Positions 7,997-15,830 of a DNA stretch of 45,628 nt are shown here, one piece after another. The stretch is from Phycisphaerales bacterium (GTDB lineage: Bacteria; Planctomycetota; Phycisphaerae; SM23-33; FEN-1343). Made by a program: the position numbers and the translations under genes. The notes beneath the pieces are model-generated. The model saw nothing but the letters and a program-made list of their open reading frames with translations, was not told where the DNA came from and searched no databases. Position 1 is the first letter of the stretch. The number at the start of each line of letters is the position of its first letter. The DNA lies in the NCBI GenBank assembly GCA_003171335.1, contig PMYD01000134.1:1-45628 (forward strand), read 5' to 3'.

Positions 7997-8545
7997 ATGT
8001 CCAAACGAAAGACCAACCAGCAGAAGCTGAAAACCGCCCAGGTGGAGCAGATCAGCGCTTACCTGGACGGCGAGCTTTTGGCCGAAGATTCGGCCCGCAC
8101 GGCGGAGCGGATCAAGCGTGATGCCACCTGGGGCCGCACCGCCCGTTCGTTCGAGATGGTCGACTCCACGCTGGAGGCCTGGCAGCCGGCGCTGTTGCGG
8201 CGCGACCTGACCGGGTCCATCCTGGCGGCGGCGCATCGCCGGCCGGCACGCCCGGCCTGGCTGCGCGTGGCGGCGCCGCTGGCGGCGGCCGCGGCCGTAT
8301 TGCTGATCGTCATGCTCTACCAGGTTGTTAATCCGCCGGCGGGTGCACAGCGCAACGGCGTCATGGCCGGCGGCAACGGCGCTGCGGCCCGGGTGGTGGA
8401 AGATGCGGTCCTGGCCCAGGTGCCCGAGGAAGATCGATTCGTCGTGGCGAATCTCGATGTGATCGAAAATATGGATGTGCTGGCGAATTTCGAGACGCTC
8501 GAGGCCATGGACCGTTTGGCAGCCCGAAAGAATGGGGATCTGTGA
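7997..8545 (+). CDS. Membrane anti-sigma factor candidate
   Basis: Protein of 182 aa. The N-terminal helix (EQISAYLDGELLAEDSARTAERI, about 17-39) looks like the start of an anti-sigma domain, in which the AYLDGEL pattern is typical. The HxxxCxxC zinc ligands of ZAS-type anti-sigmas are absent. One transmembrane helix lies at about 89-111, followed by a 70-residue domain rich in Asp, Glu and Asn outside the membrane. Position directly after the ECF sigma gene supports a role in holding that sigma at the membrane. This is inference from context and pattern. Start ATG at 7997. The gene ends one base before the start of the next ORF, so the three genes probably form one operon. Confidence 0.65.
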   Translation: MSKRKTNQQKLKTAQVEQISAYLDGELLAEDSARTAERIKRDATWGRTARSFEMVDSTLEAWQPALLRRDLTGSILAAAHRRPARPAWLRVAAPLAAAAAVLLIVMLYQVVNPPAGAQRNGVMAGGNGAAARVVEDAVLAQVPEEDRFVVANLDVIENMDVLANFETLEAMDRLAARKNGDL

Positions 8546-8546
8546 C

Positions 8547-9095
8547 ATGAAATGGCTGCTTGCGACAGTCTGCCTGATTCTGGCCGCCGCGGCGCTGGGC
8601 CAATCGCCCGCCGCCTCGCCGGCCACGCAGCCTGCCGCGGTCGCCGCATCGTCGCCGGCATCGCAAACCTCCACGGGCCAGACCGTCAGCATGGAACACC
8701 AACTCCTCGTGAAGCGCAGGATTTTGATGGGTCATGAATCCCTGATGGCCGTGATGCAATCGAATCGTCAGAACTGGGACCGGTATAGCCCGGAGCAGCG
8801 CCGGCTGCTCCGGGCCCGGGCCTACGCCTTCCGCCAGGCCGATGCGGCCCAGCAGGACCAGGTGTTGGATGCCCTGGGCCATTTCAACACGCTCAGCGAA
8901 GACCAGAAGAGCCGCTATCGCCAGCGGGCCGCCTGGCTGACGGCGGTTATCTCCCAACTGCCCGCGGAAACCCGCAACGAGCTGATCAAGCTGCCCGCCG
9001 ACCAGCGCGCTCGAAAGCTCCTGGAACTCAAGCAGGAACTGGAAGCGCAGGGGAAGTTGGCAAGCCAGCCCGCGAGTCAGCCGGCGGTTCAGTAG
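8547..9095 (+). CDS. Secreted helical protein, DUF3106-like
   Basis: Protein of 182 aa with an N-terminal signal peptide (MKWLLATVCLILAAAALGQS). An Ala/Ser/Pro/Thr linker follows, then a helical region (NRQNWDRYSPEQRRLLRARA, then repeated helices with ALGHFNTLSEDQKSRYRQRA and LPAETRNELIKLPADQRARKL). The repeated pattern of L-x-x-x-Q-R resembles DUF3106-type periplasmic proteins, often encoded next to ECF sigma and anti-sigma pairs. The C-terminus is low complexity (SQPASQPAVQ). It may be the periplasmic partner of the anti-sigma factor. That role is inference. Start ATG at 8547 lies one base after the previous stop. Confidence 0.6.
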   Translation: MKWLLATVCLILAAAALGQSPAASPATQPAAVAASSPASQTSTGQTVSMEHQLLVKRRILMGHESLMAVMQSNRQNWDRYSPEQRRLLRARAYAFRQADAAQQDQVLDALGHFNTLSEDQKSRYRQRAAWLTAVISQLPAETRNELIKLPADQRARKLLELKQELEAQGKLASQPASQPAVQ

Positions 9096-9142
9096 CGAGG
9101 CGCCCGGCTGCTTGTTGGGCGCCGGTCAGGTTGCGGGGCGCA

Positions 9143-9201
9143 GAAATTCCAAATTCCAAATCCCAAATTCCAAACAAGCTCCAAGCACCAAATTCCAAAC
9201 G
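9143..9201. repeat. CCAAATTCCAAA word array, left arm
   Basis: About 60 bp of AAATTCCAAATCCCAAATTC-type words, ending with AGCACCAAATTCCAAACG. The inverted copy at 9656-9715 matches at about nine in ten positions. Begins 48 bp after a stop codon. Confidence 0.85.
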
Positions 9202-9259
9202 CAGGAATCAGAGCGCTATCCTGACCGGAAATTTGCTTTAGCCTCCGCAGGAGGCGTTT

Positions 9260-9500
9260 GATCATTAGCCCCGGCGCGCTGCCCCCGAGCGAGCGCCAGC
9301 GAGCGCGGGGGCGAGCCCGGGGTTCAGGAAGCCCCCCCCCCAGAAGAAGAGCCCCGACAGGGGCGATTGAGCGGTTAAATAGGGGACGTTATAGTGGCGG
9401 CGCGGTTCAATCGCCCTGGCGGGCTCTCAGGAAGAAGGCTGCACGTTACCCCGGGCTTGCCGCTCGCTGCCGCTCGCCGCAGCGCCCGGGGCTAATGGTC
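9260..9500. repeat. Two-armed palindromic element (ATTAGCCCCGG ends)
   Basis: The terminal arms are GATCATTAGCCCCGG at 9260-9274 and CCGGGGCTAATGGTC at 9486-9500 (14 of 15 pair). Inner arms include GAGCCCCGACAGGGGCGATT and its inverse CAATCGCCCTGGCGGGCTC. No ORF is convincing inside. A MITE-like element nested between the TTTGGAATTTGG arms. Confidence 0.8.
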
Positions 9501-9655
9501 AGTCGCCCTGCCGGGCTCAAGACCCCCAAGAAACTCAGGCCGCCCACCCTGGCTCGGTCGGTGCTTTTCTTACACTGGATGTAAACATGTACATCTAAAC
9601 TGCTCTAATCAAACCGTGCCAGCGACGCCTGCGTGAGGAGAAGCCTTTTATTCTT

Positions 9656-9715
9656 CGTTTGGAATTTGGTGCTTGGTGCTTGTTTGGGATTTGGAATTTG
9701 GAATTTGGAATTTGC
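9656..9715. repeat. TTTGGAATTTGG word array, right arm
   Basis: Inverted copy of 9143-9201. Further degenerate words (GTTTGGTGGGATTTGGAATT) extend the array to the stop codon of ribD at 9743. Confidence 0.85.
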
Positions 9716-9742
9716 CGTTTGGTGGGATTTGGAATTTGCCGT

Positions 9743-10858
9743 TTAGTTTTGGGACAACGTGAACGTCATCAGCAGATCGTCCTCAATGCGCTCCACCTCG
9801 GGCGGCCCAAGCTGCTTTGCCTGATCGATTCGGTCCGCCTCCGGCCACTGGATGCACGGCAGGCCTTCGCGGCCGCCCAGCAGGCGCGGGGCGATGAAGA
9901 CGTTCAGCTCGTCGGCGAGGTTCTGGCCGATGAACGAGCCCAGGACGGTCGCGCCACCCTCGATCAGCAACCGCGTCCACTGCCGGCGGCCCAGCTCATC
10001 CAGCAGCGCGGCCAGGTCGATGCCGCCGGGGCCGGCCGGCAGTTCCAGCACCTCGATGCCGCGTCCGCGCAGCGCCTGAACCTGTGCGGCGGCCTGGGCG
10101 GCGGCGTTGATCGTGGTGGCCATCAGCAGCGGCGTCTTGTCGGCCGAGGCCACCAGCCGGCTGCTCAGGGGTGTGCCCAGCATATCGTCGAGCACCACGC
10201 GCGTGGGCTGGCGGCCGGCGCCGCTGCGATTGGTGAGCATCGGGTCATCGGCCAGCACGGTCTTCACGCCCACCGCCACGCCGTCGCAGCCGCCGCGGAT
10301 GCGGTGCACGCGCTGGCGCGAGGCCTCGCTGGAGATCCAGCGGCTGTGGCCGGTTCGCGTGGCGATGCGGCCATCGAGCGTCTGCGCCCATTTGCAGATC
10401 ACCCACGGCCGGCCCAGCGTGCGCAGCTTCAGGTACGCCCGCAGCAGCCGGCGGGCCGGCTCGGGGCAGATGTCGGTGATCACCTCGATGCCCGCCTGCC
10501 GCAACTGCGCTAACCCCTTGCCGCGCACTTTCTCAAAGGGATCGGTTACTGCCGCCACGACCGTGGCGATCTTGGCCTCCACAATGGCCTTCGTGCACGG
10601 CGGCGTCTTTCCCGTGTGGCAGCAGGGCTCGAGGCTGACGTACAGCGTGCTGCCGGCGACCTCGTGCCCGGCGGCGCGGGCGTCGGCGATGGCTTCCACC
10701 TCGGCGTGCGGGCCGCCGAAAGCCTTGTGCCAGCCCTGGCCGATCACCTGCCCCTCGCGCACCAGCACCGCTCCGACCATCGGGTTGGGCTCAACATACC
10801 CCCACCCCCGCTCGGCCAGGTCCAAAGCCAACTGCATGTGCACTTCGTGCATGTCCAT
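9743..10858 (-). CDS. ribD: Riboflavin biosynthesis deaminase/reductase RibD
   Basis: Bifunctional enzyme of 371 aa for the second and third steps of riboflavin synthesis. The N-terminal deaminase domain has zinc ligands His51 (HAE, with catalytic Glu53), Cys79 and Cys88 in EPCCHTGKTPPC. The C-terminal reductase domain begins near RPWVICKWAQTLDGRIAT and includes LLIEGGATVLGSFI. Length and both domains are normal. It is encoded alone, with its 3' end against a word array and its 5' side in a region of GTGGCACAGGCT repeats. No FMN riboswitch was recognised upstream. Other rib genes are not in the window. Confidence 0.96.
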   Translation of the reverse strand: MDMHEVHMQLALDLAERGWGYVEPNPMVGAVLVREGQVIGQGWHKAFGGPHAEVEAIADARAAGHEVAGSTLYVSLEPCCHTGKTPPCTKAIVEAKIATVVAAVTDPFEKVRGKGLAQLRQAGIEVITDICPEPARRLLRAYLKLRTLGRPWVICKWAQTLDGRIATRTGHSRWISSEASRQRVHRIRGGCDGVAVGVKTVLADDPMLTNRSGAGRQPTRVVLDDMLGTPLSSRLVASADKTPLLMATTINAAAQAAAQVQALRGRGIEVLELPAGPGGIDLAALLDELGRRQWTRLLIEGGATVLGSFIGQNLADELNVFIAPRLLGGREGLPCIQWPEADRIDQAKQLGPPEVERIEDDLLMTFTLSQN

Positions 10859-10963
10859 GTGCTCTCAAAATCTGTCCGGCCGGCGGGGGTGTCAAGGGCC
10901 AAGGGAAGTTCTTTGTGCTTAAGCGACCGCGGGCGGCGGACGATAAGGCTCCAGGAAGTGCGC

Positions 10964-11130
10964 GGTGGCACAGCTTTCGGAGCCTTTGGTGAGGTGGCAC
11001 AGGCTTTCCAGCCTGTGTCGGGTGGCACAGGCTTTCCAGCCTGTGTCGGGTGGCACAGGCTTTCCAGCCTGTGTCGCTGCAGCGTGAATCTCCTGTGCCG
11101 CATGCCACAGGCTCCGAAAGCCTGTGCCAC
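10964..11130. repeat. GTGGCACAGGCT cluster with three tandem 28-bp units
   Basis: Three identical 28-bp units lie head to tail at 10993-11020, 11021-11048 and 11049-11076. Each reads GGTGGCACAGGCTTTCC and continues AGCCTGTGTCG. The cluster is bounded by an inverted pair: GTGGCACAGCTTTCGGAGCC near 10965-10984 and its complement at 11109-11130. It lies between two divergent genes and must hold or adjoin their promoters. Confidence 0.88.
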
Positions 11131-11140
11131 GGAGCCCGCC

Positions 11141-12328
11141 ATGTTAATGGTGCCGATCGAGCGATTGACGCCCGGAATGATCACCGCGGCGCCCATTCTG
11201 CACCCGGCGCGCCCCTCCACGCACCTGGTGCAGGTCGGCATCCGGCTGACGGGGCAGCTCATCGCCCGCGCCCGCCAGCTTCGCGTCCGCCAGGCGTGGA
11301 TCAAGCACCCGCTGATGGAGGACCTGGACGGCATGCTGCTCAGCAAGGTGCCCGAGCACCGCCGGCGGATCTACGACCACGTCAAGCAGGGCTTCGACGA
11401 ACTCCAGCATCGCGCCATCACCATCGAAGACTACCGGCGGTATTGCAGCGTCATCGCCGAATTGATCAACGAGCTTATCGGCCGCGACTCGCGGGCCGGC
11501 GAGCTGGCCGAGCGGCTGTTCGGCGAGTCCGACGACCTGGCCGGCCACTGCGCCAACGTGGCCTACCTGTCCACGACCATCGCCCTGCACCTGGAAAACC
11601 AGATCATTCGCGAGCGGCAGCGTACGGCCACGCCGCACGCGGCCCAGGACCTGACGAGCCTGGGGGTCGGCGCCATGCTGCACGACATCGGCAAGCTCCA
11701 GGGGCCTTCCGAAGTGATCCAGCAGCACGAGACCATGGCCAAGCGGCACGCGGACTACACCCAGCACGTGCTGACCGGTTTCCAGATGCTGCGCCACAAG
11801 GTCAATCCCGTGGCCGCCACGGTGGCGCTGCATCATCACCAGCGCTACGATGGCACTGGCTGGCCGGACATGAGCCACCTGACACACGGCCGCCGCGAGG
11901 GCGGCCTGACGGGACGGCGGATCCACATCTTCGCGCGGATCGTGGCCGCGGCCAACCTGTTCGACAACCTGACCACCCGCGTCAACGGCGTGTGCCGGCC
12001 GACCATCTTCGCCCTGCATGCCATGCAGGATGAGCCCTACGTCTCGCGGCTGGATCCCATGGTGCTGGAGGCCGTGCTGCGCTGCCTGCCGCCGTTCCCC
12101 ACCGGCGCCGAGGTCGTGCTCAACGACGGCCGGCTGGCCGCCGTGACGGAGATCAACCCGCTCCAGCCGTGCCGGCCCAAGGTGCGAATCCTGGAGCACG
12201 AAAACACCATCGAGGATATCGATTTGGCGCGACGCAGCGACCTGGCCATCCACTGGGCGTTAGGGGCGACGGTCTCGCAGTGGCTGTACGAGCTGCCGTC
12301 ACGGCAAGAGGTGATGTTCGTTTCGTGA
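11141..12328 (+). CDS. HD-GYP domain protein (cyclic-di-GMP phosphodiesterase-like)
   Basis: Protein of 395 aa. The N-terminal part (about 1-130) resembles the extension found in many HD-GYP proteins (PIERLTPGMITAAPI, then a helical region). The catalytic domain has the metal-binding His181-Asp182 in LHDIGK, the KRHADYTQHVLTG segment, and HHHQRYDGTGWP at 231-242, a variant of HHExxDGxGYP. The second Glu is replaced by Gln and Tyr by Trp, so activity should be checked. Family members degrade cyclic-di-GMP or related dinucleotides in the cytoplasm. No receiver or sensor domain is present. Start ATG at 11141 follows GGAG, immediately after the repeat cluster. An ATG at 11147 is possible. Confidence 0.82.
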   Translation: MLMVPIERLTPGMITAAPILHPARPSTHLVQVGIRLTGQLIARARQLRVRQAWIKHPLMEDLDGMLLSKVPEHRRRIYDHVKQGFDELQHRAITIEDYRRYCSVIAELINELIGRDSRAGELAERLFGESDDLAGHCANVAYLSTTIALHLENQIIRERQRTATPHAAQDLTSLGVGAMLHDIGKLQGPSEVIQQHETMAKRHADYTQHVLTGFQMLRHKVNPVAATVALHHHQRYDGTGWPDMSHLTHGRREGGLTGRRIHIFARIVAAANLFDNLTTRVNGVCRPTIFALHAMQDEPYVSRLDPMVLEAVLRCLPPFPTGAEVVLNDGRLAAVTEINPLQPCRPKVRILEHENTIEDIDLARRSDLAIHWALGATVSQWLYELPSRQEVMFVS

Positions 12329-12350
12329 ATCGCAGTCTGCGCCGGGGGAA

Positions 12351-12989
12351 TTACCGGTTCATTTCGGCCTGTCTCTTCAGCGCTGCCGCCCGTATCTCCG
12401 CCGCGATCTTGCTTCCCAGCGCTGCATCATAGCCCAGCGAGACCGGGCGGTCGGGCTGGGTGGTGGGTTTCTCGCGCAGTTCCTTGCGCTGGCGGCGGAC
12501 GGGCGACTCGCGGAACATCGACTGCGCCTCGCTGTCGTTGACGATCTGCGGCTCGATCTTCTCCGAGCGGCTGATCGAAACGTGCACGAGCGGATAATAG
12601 CCGCCGGCGTCATCGCGGCAAATCTGCACCTCGGCGGCGCGATAGATGGTCTGGAACGTGCTTTCCCAGACATCGGCCGACGTGGCGGCATCGCGCCGCC
12701 ACACCTCCAGGATGGATTTGCCGGTCATGGGCCGCGTGGTGATCACGCCCGCCCAGCGGTCCTGGCGATCGACGGAAAAGCCGTACTGCCAGAGCACATC
12801 CAGCGAGGCGCGCCACATCGCGTCGTAGGCGCGCTGCTCGGGGGTGTCCGGCGCGATGCGCACCTCCGGGTCGCGGCCGGCAGCGCAGCCGGTCAAGGCC
12901 GCGGCCGCCAGGGCGATCAGTGCGGCGGTTGCCGCCGCGAATAGAAGCCGCCGCGGCGCGGGGCGGTTTTTCTTCCATCGGGCATCCAT
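12351..12989 (-). CDS. Predicted lipoprotein of unknown function
   Basis: Protein of 212 aa with a basic N-terminus, a hydrophobic stretch and the lipobox LTGC, Cys35 being the lipidation site. The remainder has alternating strand and helix (AYDAMWRASLDVLWQYGFSVDRQDRWAGVITTRPMTG), which resembles small envelope proteins that handle solvent-exposed surfaces. No family is recognised with confidence. The C-terminal 70 residues are charged. The ATG at 12989 is preferred because AGGA lies upstream and the signal peptide then starts properly. The gene is convergent with the HD-GYP gene with a gap of 22 bp. Confidence 0.72.
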   Translation of the reverse strand: MDARWKKNRPAPRRLLFAAATAALIALAAAALTGCAAGRDPEVRIAPDTPEQRAYDAMWRASLDVLWQYGFSVDRQDRWAGVITTRPMTGKSILEVWRRDAATSADVWESTFQTIYRAAEVQICRDDAGGYYPLVHVSISRSEKIEPQIVNDSEAQSMFRESPVRRQRKELREKPTTQPDRPVSLGYDAALGSKIAAEIRAAALKRQAEMNR

Positions 12990-13100
12990 CAAACTGCGTT
13001 CCTGTCCTGGCCCGCGGGCCAGCCGTATTGTACGCTCCCAATGCACACGCTTTGGCACCCGCAAGCTGGCTTGCCCACACAAGCCCAGCCCAATGCCCCG

Positions 13101-13137
13101 CCCGGCCAGGTTCCCCTTCCTGGCCGGGATTTTTTTT
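13101..13137 (+). terminator. Terminator-like hairpin
   Basis: A perfect 10-bp stem CCCGGCCAGG with an 8-base loop is followed by a run of eight T on the plus strand. It stands between the divergent lipoprotein and rsmD genes. No plus-strand gene ends just before it, so it may protect rsmD from transcripts arriving antisense to the lipoprotein gene. Confidence 0.6.
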
Positions 13138-13232
13138 CTGCGCTCCTGCGGCCGCCAACGCATAATCTACCCAGCCGGCGGCGGCGTCTCCAGCATCAAG
13201 TAGGCCGGCAGACTGGAAGCGGGTGTCTTCTC

Positions 13233-13892
13233 GTGCGCATCATTGCCGGACAATTCAGAGGTCGTCGCCTGGTTGCGCCGCGCGGCAGCCAGACCAGGCC
13301 CATTACGGATCGGGTGAAGGTCTCGCTCTTCAGCATGCTCGACCCGCTGCTGGCGGGCGCGGCCGTGGCGGATTTCTTCAGCGGCTCGGGCAGCTTCGGC
13401 CTGGAAGCCCTCAGCCGGGGCGCCCGCCATGGCTGGTTCGCCGAGCTCGATGCGGCGGCCGTGACAGCGCTGAAGCAGAATATCGAGATGCTGGGCGTGG
13501 CGGCGCAGGCGACGATCTGGCGCGGCGATATCCTCCACCGGCTGGATGGCTGGCTTGCCGACCTGCCCGGGCCGCTGGATATCATCTCGCTGGACCCGCC
13601 CTTCGAAATGGCCCGGCATTGGTTTGGCCTGGCCGGCCGGCCGCAACCCGATGCAGATGCCGAGCCACATCCCTCCGACCGCCGCGAGCAGGCCGCGCGG
13701 CAGCAGGCCGCGCATATTCTCGCCTCGCTCGCCGCCGCCCTCGCGCCGGATGGGCTGATCGTCGTGCGGACGCCGCACAATGTGCGCGTGGCCGAGCTGC
13801 CTGCCGATCTGGTTGAAGACCGCCGCCGCGAGTATGGCGCGATGGCCCTGACCTTCCTGCGACGCGGGATGACTCCCAATCCCGCGGAATAG
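13233..13892 (+). CDS. rsmD: 16S rRNA guanine-N2 methyltransferase RsmD
   Basis: Methylates G966 of 16S rRNA using SAM. The protein is 219 aa. The opening VRIIAGQFRGRRLVAP is the family N-terminus. The SAM site is VADFFSGSGSFGLEALSRGA, and the catalytic DPPF tetrad lies near 125. About 30 residues after DPPF (PQPDADAEPHPSDRREQAAR) look like an insert compared with short RsmD proteins. The start is the GTG at 13233, as the frame upstream is non-conserved. The stop TAG overlaps the first base of the 140-bp palindromic element. It usually neighbours coaD, which is not present here. Confidence 0.9.
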   Translation: MRIIAGQFRGRRLVAPRGSQTRPITDRVKVSLFSMLDPLLAGAAVADFFSGSGSFGLEALSRGARHGWFAELDAAAVTALKQNIEMLGVAAQATIWRGDILHRLDGWLADLPGPLDIISLDPPFEMARHWFGLAGRPQPDADAEPHPSDRREQAARQQAAHILASLAAALAPDGLIVVRTPHNVRVAELPADLVEDRRREYGAMALTFLRRGMTPNPAE

Positions 13893-14031
13893 GTGGCATG
13901 CCCTCGCGGCCGGGGCGACAGCTCCGGACGTGTGGGCATGGAGCGACCAGCCAGGGCGTGCGACTTGCGACAAGTCCCATGCCCACTCGCCTTGGCCGCC
14001 CAGGCGGCCTGCGGCGTGAGGGCATGCCACC
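13892..14031. repeat. 140-bp palindromic element, copy 2 (inverted)
   Basis: Same terminal arms as 2373-2512 (GGTGGCATGCCCTC). Its reverse complement aligns with copy 1, best over the first 55 bp (GGCCGCC, GGCGGCCAAGGCG, GTGGGCATG). It starts on the last base of the rsmD stop codon and ends 58 bp before the next start. Confidence 0.88.
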
Positions 14032-14089
14032 GCTGTCCCATAGCCCCTCTGTCCCTTGCATTCGGGCTGCCGCCGCGTACGCTGAGGCC

Positions 14090-15322
14090 ATGGGCAAACG
14101 GGCGACACAGGATGCGGCCGTGTGGGTGATCCGCCGGCTGCGCGAGGCGGGGTTTGAAGCCCTGCTGGCCGGCGGGTGCGTCCGCGACATGCTGCTGCAC
14201 CTGCGCGCTGCCGATTACGACGTGGCCACCAACGCCCATCCCGAGCAGGTCCGCGGCCTGTTTCGCCGCGTGCTGATGGTGGGGGCCAAGTTCGGCGTGG
14301 CGATGGTGCTGCACGGCAAACGAGTGGTCGAAGTGGCCACGTTCCGCAGCGAGGCGGATTACTCCGATGGCCGCCGGCCGGACCACGTGGTCTTTTCCTG
14401 TGCCCGCGAAGATGCGCTGCGGCGCGATTTCACCATCAACGGCATGTTCTTGGACCCGATCGCCGGCCGCGTGATCGACTACGTCGGCGGGCAGGAGGAT
14501 TTAGCCGCCCGCCGGATCCGCGCCATTGGGAAGGCGGATCTGCGGTTCGGCGAGGATTATCTGCGGATGCTCCGCGGCGTGCGCTTTGCCGCACGCTTCG
14601 ACTTTGCCCTGGAGGAGGCCACCGCCGCCGCCATCGCCCGGCATGCGGCCAAAATCAGCCAGATCAGCGGTGAGCGGATCCGCGAGGAACTCGAGAAGAT
14701 GTTCGAATTCCCCCGCGGCCGCGCGGCCATGGAACTGATGCACACGCTGGGCCTGGCCCAGCAGGTCTTCGGCCCCTCCGTGGCGGCCGGGCCGGCCTGG
14801 CGAGCCGCCATGGAGCGCCTCGAACGCCTCGATCGGCTGCGCGACCCGACGCTCTCGCTGGCGGCGATCCTCGGCGGCCAGCCGCCGGCCACCATCCACG
14901 CCCTCATCCGGCGGTGGGGGGGCTCTAACGAGCTGCGGACGATGCTCGCCTGGCTCGCCGAGCATCTGGACGAATGGTCGCATGCGCCCGACATGCCGCT
15001 GCCGGCCCTTAAGCGGCTGATGGCCCACGATGGCTGGCCGCGCCTGCGCCGGCTGTGGCGAACCGAAGAGCAGCGCCAAACCGGCCGCACCGCCGCCAGC
15101 CGCCGCCTGGCGAGCCGGCTGAGCACCATCGACCCGGCCCAGATCGCCCCGCCGCCGCTCTTGACAGGAGAGGACCTAAAGGCCCTGGGCCTTTCCGAGG
15201 GTCCGCGGCTGGGCAAGATCCTGCGGGCCATCTTCGAGCGCCAACTGGCCGAGGAAATCGCCACGCACGAGCAGGCGGTAGAAGCAGCCAAATTGCTGAT
15301 CGCCGGGCCCGCCAGAGGATGA
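14090..15322 (+). CDS. CCA-adding enzyme / poly(A) polymerase family nucleotidyltransferase
   Basis: Class II nucleotidyltransferase of 410 aa that adds CCA or A residues to tRNA 3' ends. The catalytic head has LAGGCVRDMLL and the metal-binding Asp42 and Asp44 in ADYDVATNA. RRDFTINGMFLD is the next conserved motif, followed by the neck GEDYLRMLRGVRFAARFDF and a helical C-terminal body. I cannot separate CCA-adding from A-adding or poly(A) specificity by eye. The ATG at 14090 is chosen because the conserved domain begins there. The frame continues upstream into the repeat element, which is unlikely to be coding. No HD domain is fused. Confidence 0.88.
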   Translation: MGKRATQDAAVWVIRRLREAGFEALLAGGCVRDMLLHLRAADYDVATNAHPEQVRGLFRRVLMVGAKFGVAMVLHGKRVVEVATFRSEADYSDGRRPDHVVFSCAREDALRRDFTINGMFLDPIAGRVIDYVGGQEDLAARRIRAIGKADLRFGEDYLRMLRGVRFAARFDFALEEATAAAIARHAAKISQISGERIREELEKMFEFPRGRAAMELMHTLGLAQQVFGPSVAAGPAWRAAMERLERLDRLRDPTLSLAAILGGQPPATIHALIRRWGGSNELRTMLAWLAEHLDEWSHAPDMPLPALKRLMAHDGWPRLRRLWRTEEQRQTGRTAASRRLASRLSTIDPAQIAPPPLLTGEDLKALGLSEGPRLGKILRAIFERQLAEEIATHEQAVEAAKLLIAGPARG

Positions 15323-15389
15323 AATTCAACTCGGAAGCATTGGCAGGCCAATAGTGGATCAAGGATGGCCGGCAGGGGCTTTGGGGATA

Positions 15390-15830
15390 TCAGCGCCTTC
15401 GCGTGCCGCGATTGAGGCCTGTAAAGAAACCATAGAACCCGAGGATCGTGGCCAGCAGAGTGGGAAGCCCCAGCACCGTGAACATCGCCCCGGCGGTACA
15501 GGCATCGCAGCCGCCGCCGACGATGAAGAAAGAGCCCGGCAGCAGTGCCAACGAGGCGGATGAAAGGAGCAAGGAAGTCTTTCTTGCGCGCCTCAGGGCC
15601 AGCCCTGCGGCGGCGAAGGCCGATGCGGCCGCGGCCTGGGCCGGCATGGCGTTGTGGACGTCGAATATCTCATCAGGTGAAAATACGTAAATGGACAGGG
15701 CCAGAATGATCAGGCCGGCAACCAGATTGATCGCCAGCATCGGTAGGGCCAAAAGCGGCGGGTCGGGCGTAGGGGCGTAGTTCAGGATTTTGGGTTCTTC
15801 TTCGGGCATATACGGCGACACGGTTAACAA
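15390..15830 (-). CDS. Small multi-pass membrane protein
   Basis: Protein of 146 aa of unknown function. Four hydrophobic segments are visible: LLALPMLAINLVAGLIILAL, AAAASAFAAAGLAL, LLLSSASLALLPGSFFIVG and FTVLGLPTLLATILGFYGFF. A GGGCDACTAGA motif lies before the last one. The first codon used here is a TTG directly after the fliN stop, with AGGAG just upstream. An in-frame ATG at 15809 is an alternative. It is the last gene of the minus-strand run that includes the fab operon. Confidence 0.6.
   Translation of the reverse strand: MLTVSPYMPEEEPKILNYAPTPDPPLLALPMLAINLVAGLIILALSIYVFSPDEIFDVHNAMPAQAAAASAFAAAGLALRRARKTSLLLSSASLALLPGSFFIVGGGCDACTAGAMFTVLGLPTLLATILGFYGFFTGLNRGTRRR

Larger units (their letters stand above)
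9096..9742. other. Gene-free interval filled with repeats
   Basis: A 647-bp interval without a supported gene between two convergent genes. A GCCTCC-GCA-GGAGGC hairpin lies at 9241-9255. The interval also contains an outer pair of inverted TTTGGAATTTGG arrays and an internal palindromic element, listed below. Confidence 0.8.

Noticed and set aside
10993-11076. Possible CRISPR-like repeat
   Set aside because: The three 28-bp units are directly abutting, with no spacers, and belong to a dispersed palindromic family.
10859-11140. FMN riboswitch upstream of ribD
   Set aside because: I could not find the conserved RFN-element segments. The region is occupied by GTGGCACAGGCT repeats.
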